Source: Mesosutterella multiformis (lineage in GTDB: Bacteria > Pseudomonadota > Gammaproteobacteria > Burkholderiales > Burkholderiaceae_F). From it: DNA of 64,000 nucleotides. The position numbers and the translations under genes are program-made. The DNA lies in NCBI RefSeq assembly GCF_003402575.1, contig NZ_BGZJ01000001.1:186001-250000 (forward strand), read 5' to 3'. The notes under the pieces are model-generated. The model did not search any database. It was not told the DNA's origin and saw only the letters and a list, made by a program, of their open reading frames with translations. Below, piece after piece: positions 44,993-59,357 of the stretch (within the stretch, counting starts at the first letter, position 1; each line of letters begins with the position of its first letter).

Positions 44993-45646
44993 TCAGAGAC
45001 CGATGAAGAAATTCACGACCGCGCGGCCGAACGCCACAAGCGGCCCCGTGAAGAATCCTGCGCCGCCCACAAGGCAGAGTGCGAGGACAATCCACATTCC
45101 ATAGGGCTCAATCCGATCGAGATACTTCCCGACGCTCCAGGGGAGAATGCCGACCGCGACGCGCCCGCCATCGAGCGGCGGGATCGGGATCAGGTTGAAG
45201 GCCATGAGGAAGATATTGATGCTGATGCCGTAGACCGCCATCTGAAGGAAGAACTGCTCCTGGACTCCGGCAATCACGAGAAGCTTCAGAATGATGCCCC
45301 AGATCACGGCCTGCAGGAGATTGCAGCCCGGGCCCGCGAGCGCGACCCAGATCATGTCGCGCTTCGGATTGCGGAGTGCACCGAAATTCACCGGCACGGG
45401 CTTCGCCCAGCCGAAGATGAAGCCGACACCGCCCGCCGCGGCAGAGCCCGCGAGCATGATGAGCGGCAGAATGATCGTGCCGAAGGGGTCAATGTGCTTC
45501 GCAGGATTCAGCGTCACGCGCCCCATCATCCACGCCGTGTTGTCGCCGAACTTCCGGGCGGCGTAGCCATGCGCGGCTTCATGCATCGTGATCGAGAAAA
45601 TCAGCGGAATCGCGCAGACCGCTATGAGTTGAATGATCGAATTCAT
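44993..45646 (-). CDS. Site-2 protease family (M50) zinc metalloprotease
   Basis: The 217-residue protein has about six membrane helices. The HEAAH motif lies in MHEAAHGYAARKFGD near the N-terminus, and the third ligand sits in PPLDGGRVAVG. This is the short YwhC-like form without a PDZ domain. It should cleave membrane-embedded peptides. It is downstream of the PHP gene. No sigma factor or anti-sigma factor is adjacent to suggest a substrate. Confidence 0.9.
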   Translation of the reverse strand: MNSIIQLIAVCAIPLIFSITMHEAAHGYAARKFGDNTAWMMGRVTLNPAKHIDPFGTIILPLIMLAGSAAAGGVGFIFGWAKPVPVNFGALRNPKRDMIWVALAGPGCNLLQAVIWGIILKLLVIAGVQEQFFLQMAVYGISINIFLMAFNLIPIPPLDGGRVAVGILPWSVGKYLDRIEPYGMWIVLALCLVGGAGFFTGPLVAFGRAVVNFFIGL

Positions 45647-45751
45647 GGTACAGAGAAGTCTAACAGCGGGGCAGGAAAATCCGGCTCCGCTGTCTGCGTA
45701 AAATTGATTGCAGTTTGTTGCAGGAATGAGGGCAGCGCGTGCCCCCGTCTC

Positions 45752-46603
45752 CTAGAGAATACCCGCAAGTGCCGGAAGATGCTTCCAGACGGGATCCAGA
45801 TCCGCGGGGAGAGTGTGAATTTCACCGGGGCGCGGCCTTCCGCCCCCGATCGTATGGAAGTCGGACCCGAGGCTCGCGTAGAACCCATACTGGCGTGCGA
45901 AATCAGCGAGCATCGCTTCGGTTTCGGAACGCTGGCTCCCCGAGCAGACCTCAATTCCGAGGCCCCCCGCTTCGTAGAATTCCTTCATAAGCTGACTGAG
46001 CGGCGTTGCTTCCGGAAGCTTATAGCGGCCCGGGTGCGCAAGCACCGGGATGCCGCCCGCGTTCAGGATGATCGAAATGCCTTCTTCAAGCGACGGCCAC
46101 ACCGTTTTGATGAACGCGGGGCAGCCGTCCCCGAGATAGACATCAAACGCTTCCTGAACGGTCTTCACGTAGCCATTCATCTTCATCCAGCGGGCGAAGT
46201 GGGCGCGCGATAGCGTCCCCTTCTTCGCCGCGAACCGGAGCGCGCCTTCGTAGGCGTCCGGGAACCCGAGTTCCCCGAGGCGCTTCCCGATATCTTTCCC
46301 GCGGTTCACACGCTTCTCCGCCACATCGGCGAAAACGCGCGCGAGCTTCCCGTCCTCATACCGGATCCCCAGCCCCACCACGTGGATCGAGCGCTCGTTC
46401 CAGAGTGTTGAGACCTCAATTCCAGGAACAAACGTGATGCCATGCTTCACGGCCTCGCTCTTCGCCTCCGGGAGTCCATCCACCGTATCGTGGTCTGTCA
46501 GCGCGAGGAGCTTCACCCCGCACGAGTCCGCGAGCGTAACGAGCTCCGCGGGCTTCAGCGTTCCGTCGGACGCCGTGGAATGCGTGTGAAGATCGGTTTT
46601 CAT
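45752..46603 (-). CDS. PHP-domain phosphoesterase (RNase AM / nucleoside bisphosphate phosphatase type)
   Basis: The 283-residue protein has MKTDLHTHSTASDG and LALTDHDTVDG for the metal site, PGIEVS and PVLAHPGR in the middle, and GSDFHTIGG near the end. These are PHP landmarks of YciV/TrpH proteins, which remove phosphates from 3',5'-bisphosphates or mature RNA ends. It is convergent with nothing and reads into the M50 gene after about 100 bases. Confidence 0.88.
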   Translation of the reverse strand: MKTDLHTHSTASDGTLKPAELVTLADSCGVKLLALTDHDTVDGLPEAKSEAVKHGITFVPGIEVSTLWNERSIHVVGLGIRYEDGKLARVFADVAEKRVNRGKDIGKRLGELGFPDAYEGALRFAAKKGTLSRAHFARWMKMNGYVKTVQEAFDVYLGDGCPAFIKTVWPSLEEGISIILNAGGIPVLAHPGRYKLPEATPLSQLMKEFYEAGGLGIEVCSGSQRSETEAMLADFARQYGFYASLGSDFHTIGGGRPRPGEIHTLPADLDPVWKHLPALAGIL

Positions 46604-46734
46604 TTAAAAGCCTTACGTAGTGCGTGTGACTCGTTTATCTTAGGACATCGGCAGAAATCGGGGAGAGAAGCGCTATCCCCTTTTTGGATTTTGGGGAAAG
46701 TGATTAGGTACGGTTTTCATCTTCTCCCGCGTCG

Positions 46735-46763
46735 CTTGAAATTCCCCCTCTCCGCCCCCATAT
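46735..46763 (+). promoter_or_regulatory. Heat-shock (sigma-32) promoter of hslO
   Basis: CTTGAAA (46735-46741) and CCCCATAT (46756-46763) match the sigma-32 -35 and -10 consensus exactly, with a 14-base spacer, about 60 bases upstream of the hslO start. Confidence 0.88.
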
Positions 46764-46823
46764 AAGGTTTTTAAGACTCATTGATTTCTCTTCTTTTCAT
46801 AAGGGAAAAGGACACGGCAACGT

Positions 46824-47744
46824 ATGTTTGACACGCTCGAGCACTTCTACTTTCCTAAGGCCAATGCACGTGGCAGCGCGATCCGTCTGCAGGAGACCTG
46901 GCAGACGATTCTGGAACGTCGCGCGTACCCAGAACCCGTGCAGCGTCTGCTCGGCGAAATGACGGCGGGAGCCGCGATGCTCGCGGGCTCCATTACGTTT
47001 AACGGCCCGGTGCTGCTCGAGATCGCGGGTGACGGCCCGGTGCGTCTCGCGATGGTGGAAGTGAAGCCAGATCTCGGGATCCGCGCCGTGGTGCGGCTGA
47101 ATGAATCTGAAGCGGATAAGATCCGCCCGGATTCTGACCTCAACTCGCTCGTCAACGCTCACGGCAAGGGCCGCTGCGCGCTGACGCTTGTGCAGCCGGA
47201 CCCCTCACTCAGAAGCCAGAGCTACCAGGGGATCGTCGACCTCGCGGGGTCAAAGACCGTGGCTGAGGCGCTTTCCGCTTATATGACGCAGTCTGAGCAG
47301 GTGGAGACCCGGATGTGGCTGTCGTCTGACGCCACTGCGGCCTCCGGCCTGATGCTTCAGAAGGTCGCGGCGGAAGGCGGCAAGGGCACGGACCCGGACT
47401 TTGATCCGGAAGACTGGAACCGGGTGCAGAAGCTCGCCGAAACGGTGACCCCGGATGAGCAGCTGAAGCTTGAACCGCGTGAAGTCCTGAAGCGCCTCTT
47501 CTGGCAGGAGAATCCGCAGATGGGAACGCCGAAAGCGCCGAAATTTGAGTGCGGCTGCTCACGTGACCGCGTGGGCGGCATGATCCGGGCGCTTGGGGAA
47601 GAAGATGCTCTCGCGCTCGTTGAAGAGCAGGGAAAGATTGAAGTCACCTGCGAATTCTGCGGGAAGACCTACGCGTTTGACCCGATCGACGTTCATCAGC
47701 TTTTCGATGAGCACGCGGCAAAGGGCACCGAAACCCGTCACTGA
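46824..47744 (+). CDS. hslO: Hsp33 redox-regulated chaperonin
   Basis: The 306-residue chaperone is activated by oxidation. The C-terminal zinc site is CGCS followed by CEFC (a CxC and a CxxC about 30 residues apart), all four Cys present. The N-terminal domain holds AGAAMLAGSITFNGPVLLE. A sigma-32 type promoter precedes it, which fits a stress response. A terminator follows 23 bases past the stop. Confidence 0.96.
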   Translation: MFDTLEHFYFPKANARGSAIRLQETWQTILERRAYPEPVQRLLGEMTAGAAMLAGSITFNGPVLLEIAGDGPVRLAMVEVKPDLGIRAVVRLNESEADKIRPDSDLNSLVNAHGKGRCALTLVQPDPSLRSQSYQGIVDLAGSKTVAEALSAYMTQSEQVETRMWLSSDATAASGLMLQKVAAEGGKGTDPDFDPEDWNRVQKLAETVTPDEQLKLEPREVLKRLFWQENPQMGTPKAPKFECGCSRDRVGGMIRALGEEDALALVEEQGKIEVTCEFCGKTYAFDPIDVHQLFDEHAAKGTETRH

Positions 47745-47766
47745 GTTCTGTCTCTCTGACTAAAAC

Positions 47767-47802
47767 AATGGGCAGGAATTCCAAAAGGAATTCCTGCCCA
47801 TT
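47767..47802. terminator. Bidirectional terminator between hslO and ftsB
   Basis: A perfect 16-base stem AATGGGCAGGAATTCC and its inverse (47767-47782 with 47787-47802) is flanked by T-rich DNA on the right and A-rich DNA on the left, serving both convergent genes. Confidence 0.9.
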
Positions 47803-47838
47803 TCTTTTCCTGCGTCCGGTCTGAAGCGAAGCGGAAAG

Positions 47839-48324
47839 CTACTTCTTCTCCGGCTTCTTCTGAGTCTTCGCCGCACCGCCCTTCGAGTCGAGGGGATCAT
47901 GCGCCGCGAACGCCTCAGGCTCCACAGCAGGCGCGTCGTCCGTTTCCGTCGGATTCGCTTTCTCAAGCGCCCGGCTTTCCGCCTTCACGGCCTCAGCCGC
48001 ACGCGCCGCCTCTTCCGCTGCCTGCTTCGCCTGCTCTTCAGGCGACGCCTTCACGCGGAAAAGCACTTCGCCGTTCCGGACCATATAGAGCTCACGACGC
48101 GCCCGCTCCTCGATAGCGGTCGTGCCTTCCTTAAGAGACCGGACTTCGGCGACCAGCGCCTCGTTCTCAGTCTTCTCGTGCTCGATATCCTGCTTCGCCT
48201 CGACGAGCTTATGCTCGAGCTCCCCGACGTGAAACCACCCGCCCTGGCCGAACCAGAGCGGTTTCTGAATCAGGATCGCGAGAGCCCAGACAGCGACGGC
48301 GAGCCAGATGCGCCACTTACGCAT
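47839..48324 (-). CDS. ftsB: Cell division protein FtsB
   Basis: The 161-residue protein has one N-terminal membrane helix (IWLAVAVWALAILI), then a coiled coil (LEHKLVEAKQDIEHEKTENEALVAEVRSLKEGTTAIEERARRELYM is one such stretch in parts). A C-terminal extension of about 60 residues, rich in Ala and Glu, exceeds the E. coli length of 103. It links FtsL and FtsQ in the divisome. It lies 31 bases after eno, the usual neighbour. Confidence 0.9.
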   Translation of the reverse strand: MRKWRIWLAVAVWALAILIQKPLWFGQGGWFHVGELEHKLVEAKQDIEHEKTENEALVAEVRSLKEGTTAIEERARRELYMVRNGEVLFRVKASPEEQAKQAAEEAARAAEAVKAESRALEKANPTETDDAPAVEPEAFAAHDPLDSKGGAAKTQKKPEKK

Positions 48325-48355
48325 GCTGCGATTGCCTCAGAAAACGCTTTCCGTT

Positions 48356-49678
<1,323 letters not shown>

Positions 49679-49683
49679 CTAAA

Positions 49684-49702
49684 GCCGGGCGCTTCGCCCG
49701 GC
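49684..49702. terminator. Hairpin between kdsA and eno
   Basis: GCCGGGCG/CGCCCGGC (49684-49691 with 49695-49702) is flanked by AAA and TTTTTTTTT on the plus strand. The stronger T run is on the plus side, so for the minus-strand operon it may only attenuate. Confidence 0.6.
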
Positions 49703-49711
49703 CTCTTTTTT

Positions 49712-52260
<2,549 letters not shown>

Positions 52261-52361
52261 TTAACCCGTCAAATTATAAAGGAGGCGATCTCCCATTTGG
52301 AGCTCGCCCCCATCACGAATTTGCGGATTGAGTCAGGAAAAAACAGGAAATTATACGCAAT

Positions 52362-53315
52362 TCAACGATCAAAGCGAATGCGGGGATCCGGGTGGATCTC
52401 GCAGGCATCCCATTCGGGCTGTATCGACACGTGGTCAATCCCGAATTTCTCGGCCATCTGATGCCGGATCGCGTCGAGCACCGTGGGCCAGTGATCGGGG
52501 TCCGGAATGTGGACATGAGCCTGGATCGCGGAGTGTCCCGGAGCCATCGTCCAGACGTGAAGATCGTGCACCCGCATGACACCTGGGACCGCGGCGATCG
52601 CGTCACCCACCGCTTCATACTCCACGCCTTCCGGCACGGCGTCGAGCAGCACCCGGGTCGACTCTTTGAAGATCCCGATCGTCGCGCGGATGAGGAGGCA
52701 GGCCACAATGATGGAGAGCAGCGGGTCCACGATCGTGGGGCCGCCCATCCAGACGATGAAGCCCGCGAGAATCGCGGAGACGGAGCCGAGGAGGTCGCCC
52801 ATCACGTGAACGAGCGCCGCGCGCGTATTCACGTTCTTCTTATCGCGGGAAAGCGACCAGGCAACGCCGACATTCACGATGAGGCCGATCGTCGCCACCA
52901 TCATGACGGAGCCGCCTGAGACCGGCTCCGGATTCATCATGCGTTTTCCGGCTTCAATCACGATCCAGACGATCACGCCTGACATCACGATGCCGTTCAC
53001 GAACGCCGCAAGCGCCTCAAGCCGCCCGTGGCCGAACGAGTGATCCTCGTCCGCTCCGTGACGCGAAAAGATATTCGCGACGAGCGCGAAGAGGAGTGAC
53101 ATGGAGTCTGTCACCATGTGACCCGCATCCCCCACCAGGGCGAGTGAGTTTCCGAGCCACCCCGCGACGAGTTCAATCGCGGAGAACCCGAGCGTCAGCG
53201 CGATCGCGAACCCGAGAACCGAGGTCTTTACCTTTTCCCCGCTGTGGTCGTAAATCGAGTCGCCCGCTTCGTGCGACGAGTAAGGTTCCGTCTGGCGGTG
53301 AAAGACAGCAGCCAT
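52362..53315 (-). CDS. Cation diffusion facilitator (zinc-type efflux transporter)
   Basis: The 317-residue protein has six membrane helices. The transport site pairs appear as DAGHMVTD in helix 2 and HVMGDLLGSV (His and Asp) in helix 5. A C-terminal cytoplasmic domain follows. It should export zinc or a related divalent metal by proton exchange. A GGAGGT site lies before the ATG. The N-terminal segment has several His residues (FHRQTEPYSSHEAGDS) that may bind metal. Confidence 0.92.
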   Translation of the reverse strand: MAAVFHRQTEPYSSHEAGDSIYDHSGEKVKTSVLGFAIALTLGFSAIELVAGWLGNSLALVGDAGHMVTDSMSLLFALVANIFSRHGADEDHSFGHGRLEALAAFVNGIVMSGVIVWIVIEAGKRMMNPEPVSGGSVMMVATIGLIVNVGVAWSLSRDKKNVNTRAALVHVMGDLLGSVSAILAGFIVWMGGPTIVDPLLSIIVACLLIRATIGIFKESTRVLLDAVPEGVEYEAVGDAIAAVPGVMRVHDLHVWTMAPGHSAIQAHVHIPDPDHWPTVLDAIRHQMAEKFGIDHVSIQPEWDACEIHPDPRIRFDR

Positions 53316-53352
53316 GGTGACCTCCTTTTCCGTAGTTCAAAAATCAGAGAAA

Positions 53353-53384
53353 CGCCCCTTGGGGAGCATTCTCCTCAAGGGGCG
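53353..53384 (-). terminator. Terminator after argG
   Basis: CGCCCCTTGAGGAG/CTCCCCAAGGGGCG (53384-53371 with 53366-53353) is followed by TTTCTCTGATTTTT on the minus strand. A second short GC stem lies at 53400-53427. Confidence 0.85.
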
Positions 53385-53439
53385 CTGAAGAATCAAGCGA
53401 CCGGCAGGGGAAAAGCCCCGGCCGGTAACTGATCCGGGA

Positions 53440-54867
<1,428 letters not shown>

Positions 54868-54959
54868 TCATATGCTTAACCTTTTCATTATCACCGGAAT
54901 CCCCAGCCGAGTGTTAACGGAGCCGTCATTTTTTTGGGATCCCGGGATGAGCCGGAACG

Positions 54960-55541
54960 CTAGCGCTTGATCCCGGTCCGTTTTTCTAGGCACTTTTCCG
55001 CACGGAAGAGAGCCCCAATCGTTTTCGCGTCGTCGATTTCGCCGGTTTCCGCCATCCGGACCGCTTCCTCAAACGGGATCCAGGCAAGGTCTAGGAACTC
55101 ACCCGGGTCGAGATGCCGGCTCCCTTTCCGCGGGTTCTCGGCGAGGTAGAGCGAAATCACTTCGTTCGAGTACCCGATCCCGGGGCAGATCGTGCCAAGC
55201 GGCGTCCACGTATCCGAGGCGTACCCCGTCTCTTCCTCGAGCTCACGCGCGGCGCAGAGCGCGGGATCCTCCCCCGCCTCAAGCTTCCCGGCGGGCACTT
55301 CCCAGAAGGCGCGTCCGAGCGGATACCGCCACTGACGCTCGAGCAGGATCTTCCCCTCCTTCAGGAGCACCACCGCGGCGGCTCCCGGGTGACGAAGGTA
55401 TTCGCGGGTCGACTCCCTCCCATCCGGAAGTTTCACCCGATCGCGGTACACGTGGAGCAGCCGTCCCTCAAACACCGCTTCTCCCGAGAGTCGTGACTCC
55501 CGGAGTTTTTCATCCTCTTCCTTCAGCCGGCTGCGATCCAT
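54960..55541 (-). CDS. Nudix hydrolase, ADP-ribose pyrophosphatase type
   Basis: The 193-residue protein has a complete Nudix box (GKLEAGED followed by AARELEEETGY). The N-terminal dimer strand region FEGRLLHVYRDRVKLPDG and the LLERQWRYPLGRAFWEVPAG segment match the NudF group, which splits ADP-ribose. It lies upstream of argG with a 160-base gap. A GAGGAG site precedes the ATG. Confidence 0.88.
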   Translation of the reverse strand: MDRSRLKEEDEKLRESRLSGEAVFEGRLLHVYRDRVKLPDGRESTREYLRHPGAAAVVLLKEGKILLERQWRYPLGRAFWEVPAGKLEAGEDPALCAARELEEETGYASDTWTPLGTICPGIGYSNEVISLYLAENPRKGSRHLDPGEFLDLAWIPFEEAVRMAETGEIDDAKTIGALFRAEKCLEKRTGIKR

Positions 55542-55608
55542 ACCGCGTTCTCCTCTTAAAAAGACAAAAGCCTGCGGGAACGCATCCCCCGCGGGCTCGA
55601 AAGAAAAA

Positions 55609-55636
55609 AGCCCGCAGGAAAGATTCCCTGCGGGCT
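55609..55636 (-). terminator. Terminator after rplS
   Basis: On the minus strand AGCCCGCAGG/CCTGCGGGCT (55636-55627 with 55618-55609) is followed by TTTTTTCTTTC. A second GC stem at 55570-55597 follows at once. Confidence 0.88.
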
Positions 55637-55702
55637 AATTCTATTTCTTTTCCGATGCGGGCACCGAAGCGCCCGGCATCAGAGAACAGCCGACAAAACT
55701 GA

Positions 55703-56086
55703 TTACTCAGCCTTCTCGACGTTCTTGCGGACGAGACGCTCGCGGATGCGGGCGGTCTTGCCGGCGCGGTCACGCAGGTAGTAGAGCTTCGCGCGGCGAA
55801 CAGCACCGCGGCGCTTCACTTCCACAGCGCTCACGAGCGGGGAGTAGGTCTGGAACGTACGTTCCACGCCTTCGCCGGAAGAGATCTTGCGGACGGTGAA
55901 GGAGGAGTTGAGGCCGCGGTTGCGCTTGGCAATCACGACACCTTCATAGACCTGAACGCGGGTGTGGTCGCCGTCGCGGATCGTGACGGAAACAGCCACC
56001 GTGTCGCCGGGGCCGAAAGCCGGAATCTGCTTGTTGAGGCGGGCGATTTCTTCCTGCTCGAGGACTTCAATAATATTCTGTGCCAC
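55703..56086 (-). CDS. rplS: Ribosomal protein L19
   Basis: The 127-residue protein has the signature [19 protein letters not shown] in parts and [15 protein letters not shown] near the end. It sits at the 30S-50S interface. It is the last gene of rpsP-rimM-trmD-rplS and lies 82 bases after trmD. Confidence 0.97.
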   Translation of the reverse strand: MAQNIIEVLEQEEIARLNKQIPAFGPGDTVAVSVTIRDGDHTRVQVYEGVVIAKRNRGLNSSFTVRKISSGEGVERTFQTYSPLVSAVEVKRRGAVRRAKLYYLRDRAGKTARIRERLVRKNVEKAE

Positions 56087-56168
56087 TTCTAAATCTCCAG
56101 AACCATCACTTCGTCATTTGGGTAATTTGTTGGTTGACGAAGTAGGATGGGTAAATAATTAAAGCGCG

Positions 56169-56945
56169 TCAGGCGGCATCGCCCTTTTCCGCGCTTTCCT
56201 TCATCCGGCGGACAATCTCGCGAAGCGACTTGAGGTCGTCCTTTGAAAGCGATCCGCAGGAACGTGCAATTTTAATCAAATCAGGGCGGTTCTTGCAAGT
56301 CGCTTCGAGCGCCTTATCGCGATTCCACCGATCCACCACGGCGTGGTTCCCCGAAAGCAGCACCTCCGGCACCGGTTTTCCGCGCCAGACTTCGGGCCGC
56401 GTGTAGTGCGGATAGTCCAGGAGCCCGGTCGAAAAGGACTCGTCCTCAGTCGAAAGCTCCTTGATCGCGCCCGGGATCCGGCGCACCACCGCGTCGATCA
56501 GGCAGAGCGCGGGAAGTTCTCCCCCCGAAAGCACAAAGTCCCCGATGCAGTACTGCTCATCCACGTAGTCCTCAAGGAACCGCTCATCGATCCCTTCGTA
56601 GCGGCCGCAGACGAGTGTCAGGGGGTCGGACGATGCCACCATGCGGGCAATATCCGCGTCTTCGAGCTTCTTTCCGCCCGGCGCGAAAGCGATCACGCGG
56701 CCGCGGTTTCCGCTCACGCGGATCCGGTCAATCGTCTTCGCGAGGGGATCGGCCATGAGGATCATGCCGGGGCCGCCGCCAAACGGCCGGTCATCGACCG
56801 TGCGGTGCGGGTCATGCGTTTCGTCCCGCGGGTTCCAGAGGTTCAGCGACCAGAGGCCGCGCTTCATCGCGCGGGCGGTGATCCCGGACTCCGTCACGGC
56901 TCGGAACATCTCGGGGAAGAGACTCACTACATCGAATCGCATCAT
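56169..56945 (-). CDS. trmD: tRNA (guanine-N1)-methyltransferase TrmD
   Basis: The 258-residue SPOUT enzyme methylates G37 of tRNAs. The knot includes LVCGRYEGIDERF and CIGDFVLSGGELPAL. A second ATG one codon in is an equal start. It follows rimM with a 21-base gap. The C-terminal domain contains the conserved LLDYPHYTRPEVWRG. Confidence 0.97.
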   Translation of the reverse strand: MMRFDVVSLFPEMFRAVTESGITARAMKRGLWSLNLWNPRDETHDPHRTVDDRPFGGGPGMILMADPLAKTIDRIRVSGNRGRVIAFAPGGKKLEDADIARMVASSDPLTLVCGRYEGIDERFLEDYVDEQYCIGDFVLSGGELPALCLIDAVVRRIPGAIKELSTEDESFSTGLLDYPHYTRPEVWRGKPVPEVLLSGNHAVVDRWNRDKALEATCKNRPDLIKIARSCGSLSKDDLKSLREIVRRMKESAEKGDAA

Positions 56946-56966
56946 GCTGCCGCCTTCCTCCCTTTT

Positions 56967-57467
56967 TTATGACCAGTCCGCGTGCCACTCGACCTGGATC
57001 AGTTCCGAGTCGAGGTCGATATCGAGAACATACTCAGGGATCAGCGGAATGAGGTGACGCTTCGCTCCCTTCACGGCGAGGAGGCTCTGCACGCCGTTCG
57101 TTTCAAGCGTTTCTACCGTCCCGAGCTCTTCGCCTTCCTTATTCACGACGCGGCAGCCGATCAGATCCTCGTCCCAGAATTCGCCTTCCGGCAGCGGCGG
57201 GAAGTCCTCACGGTCGATCAGGATCGTGCCCTTCCAGTTCTGAGCCTCTTCAGGCGACTCACAGCCCTTCCACTTCGCGATCAGGCCCTTTCCGTGGGGC
57301 TTCACGCCTTCCACTTCAAGCGGCCGGGGTTCCGCGTCCCGCGGGCCCCTGAACCACCACTTCGTGCATTCCAGCAGCAGCTCTTCATCGGTTTCCGGCG
57401 CGACACGGATCCAGCCCTTAACGCCGTAAGGCGACAGCGACCGCGCGACTTCAATCAGATCAGCCAT
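56967..57467 (-). CDS. rimM: Ribosome maturation factor RimM
   Basis: The 166-residue protein has the N-terminal beta-barrel beginning IEVARSLSPYGVKGWIRVAPETD and a PRC-barrel with GCRVVNKEGEELGTVETLETNG. It assists 30S head assembly with protein S19. It sits between rpsP (214 bases upstream) and trmD. Confidence 0.95.
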   Translation of the reverse strand: MADLIEVARSLSPYGVKGWIRVAPETDEELLLECTKWWFRGPRDAEPRPLEVEGVKPHGKGLIAKWKGCESPEEAQNWKGTILIDREDFPPLPEGEFWDEDLIGCRVVNKEGEELGTVETLETNGVQSLLAVKGAKRHLIPLIPEYVLDIDLDSELIQVEWHADWS

Positions 57468-57680
57468 TCAAGCGTCCCCTGAAAATTCCAGACAAAAAAA
57501 TAGACCCTCTTCTCCCAACGCCTAGATACCGGGTTAAGCACTCGCAGCGGCGAGACACGTAACACGCCGCAAAACCCGGACGTCAGGAGAAAAAGGGTCG
57601 ATCAGAACCAGGAGCAGATGCCGGAAGGCAATCAGACAGCCGCTCCGCGCGGTTCTGAATCTGAAGCTCTGAGCCTTAAA

Positions 57681-58037
57681 TTAGGCAGCGGCTTCTTCAG
57701 CGTTCTTGGCGTCAGCAGCAGCCTGAGCAGCGGCCTTCTTGGCAGCGTTCTTGGCGGCGGTGGCGGCCTTCGCTTCGGCGCTTTCCGGAGCGGCGAGAGC
57801 GACGCGGTTCTTGAACAGGCGGGCCACGGTGTCGCTCATCTGAGCGCCCTTGGAGAGCCAGTAGTTCACGCGGTCTTCTTCAAAGTGAAGACGGACGTCG
57901 GCACCGGCGGCAACAGGATTGTAGTAACCAAGACGCTCGATGGAGTGGCTGTCGCGACGCATACGGGAGTCGGTCACAACAACGTTGTAGAAAGGACGCT
58001 TCTTGGAGCCGCCGCGAGCCAGACGGATAACAACCAT
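57681..58037 (-). CDS. rpsP: Ribosomal protein S16
   Basis: The protein has 118 residues from the ATG at 58037 ([19 protein letters not shown]), with GAGGT upstream; an 8-residue in-frame extension is not conserved. The C-terminal 35 residues are almost all Ala, Lys and Glu, longer than E. coli S16 (82). It is the first gene of the rpsP-rimM-trmD-rplS operon. Confidence 0.96.
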   Translation of the reverse strand: MVVIRLARGGSKKRPFYNVVVTDSRMRRDSHSIERLGYYNPVAAGADVRLHFEEDRVNYWLSKGAQMSDTVARLFKNRVALAAPESAEAKAATAAKNAAKKAAAQAAADAKNAEEAAA

Positions 58038-58239
58038 GCTAATTACCTCGTAACTTATCAAAAGTCAGTTGAAAATCAGCCGGTTCCTTCTTGGGTATGG
58101 ACCCGGCTGACAAAAATAAATCGACCCGGCGCGTGTATGCGCACGAGTCAGGAACTTGGCATTTTATGCGAAAAGGAGAAACACTGCAACTCTCTGCCCC
58201 TCCGGGATAAACCCATTGGGACAAAGAGATGCGTCTCTT

Positions 58240-59346
58240 TCAGAGATCCTGCTTCAGGTCCCCTTTCGCTTCAGCTGCCGCGCGCTGAATCCCCTTGCGG
58301 TCTGGCTTTCCGGACCGGGTCTGGGAAATCTTCGGAACAAACACCGCGTGACGGGGCTTCCAGTAGGGAGAAAGCCCCTCACGCTTCAGAATGGCACGGA
58401 AGTCAGGGAGCGCGATCGGGTGATCGGACTCCACTTCCACGGTCACCGCGCTTCCGAGATCCTCGTCCGGAAGCCACGTGACCGCGAAGGGGACCGGCAT
58501 TTCAGACCGGATCGCGTCCTCAAGCGCCTCAGCCGGCACCTTGATTCCGCCCGTATCGATCACGTTATCGACGCGGCCGAGCACCCGGAACTCCTTGCTC
58601 CCTTCAGCAAACTTCACGATATCGTTCGTCTCGATTCTCGGGACGTCGATCGCCGGAGCGCTGATCACGAGTGTCCCGCGGGAGGATTCGGAAAGCGTCA
58701 CGCCGGGGAGCGGCTCGTACCAGGGGCCGGCCTTTGGGCCCGAGAGCGGCCGCAGCGCGACGTGCGAGAGCGTCTCCGTCATCCCGTAGGTGGACCAGAC
58801 GTGATGCGGGAAGGTCTTCAGAATGGCGGCGAGCGTGTCGTCCGTCGCCGCGCCTCCGATGATGAGTTCCCGGACACCGCGCATCAGAGCTTCTTCCTTC
58901 GGGGTCTCGAGCGACGCCTTGACCTGAAGCGGGACGAGCGCCGCGAAAACCGGGGATTCCGTGAGCCCCTCAAAGGGGTGCCGCGACGGATCCTGAACGA
59001 TCACGCGGAGCCCCGCGAGAAGCGCCCGGACCACCACCATCTGCCCCGCGATGTAATCCATCGGAAGGCAGAGGAGCGCGGTGTCACCCGCTTTGAGCCC
59101 GAGACGCTCTACCGTCATCCGGGCACTCGCGAGCATCGCGGTCTTCTTCGCGTGAATTTCCTTCGGTACGCCGGTGGATCCTGACGTATGAAGCACCACT
59201 TCAGGGTCCGGCCCGCACCAGTGAAGGCAGAACTCGAGGACCTTACGGATTTCGTCGTTCGTTTCCGTGCGGAGCGCCTCGCGGAACCCCTCCTCACCGG
59301 AAATCACGCGGCCGTTGATATCGATTGACTGAGGAAGCATCTTCAC
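58240..59346 (-). CDS. menE: O-succinylbenzoate-CoA ligase (short form)
   Basis: The 368-residue AMP-forming ligase activates o-succinylbenzoate in menaquinone synthesis. The P-loop HTSGSTGVPKEI lies at about 53-64, much nearer the N-terminus than in the 450-residue E. coli form, because most of the N-terminal subdomain is missing. STYGMTETLSHVALRPL and GRVDNVIDTGGIKVPAE follow and RSGKPDRKGIQ gives the C-terminal lysine. Its position 11 bases after menB supports the assignment. A short N-terminus is the normal form in some phyla, so truncation need not mean loss of function. Confidence 0.88.
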   Translation of the reverse strand: MKMLPQSIDINGRVISGEEGFREALRTETNDEIRKVLEFCLHWCGPDPEVVLHTSGSTGVPKEIHAKKTAMLASARMTVERLGLKAGDTALLCLPMDYIAGQMVVVRALLAGLRVIVQDPSRHPFEGLTESPVFAALVPLQVKASLETPKEEALMRGVRELIIGGAATDDTLAAILKTFPHHVWSTYGMTETLSHVALRPLSGPKAGPWYEPLPGVTLSESSRGTLVISAPAIDVPRIETNDIVKFAEGSKEFRVLGRVDNVIDTGGIKVPAEALEDAIRSEMPVPFAVTWLPDEDLGSAVTVEVESDHPIALPDFRAILKREGLSPYWKPRHAVFVPKISQTRSGKPDRKGIQRAAAEAKGDLKQDL

Positions 59347-59357
59347 CTCCGATCCGC

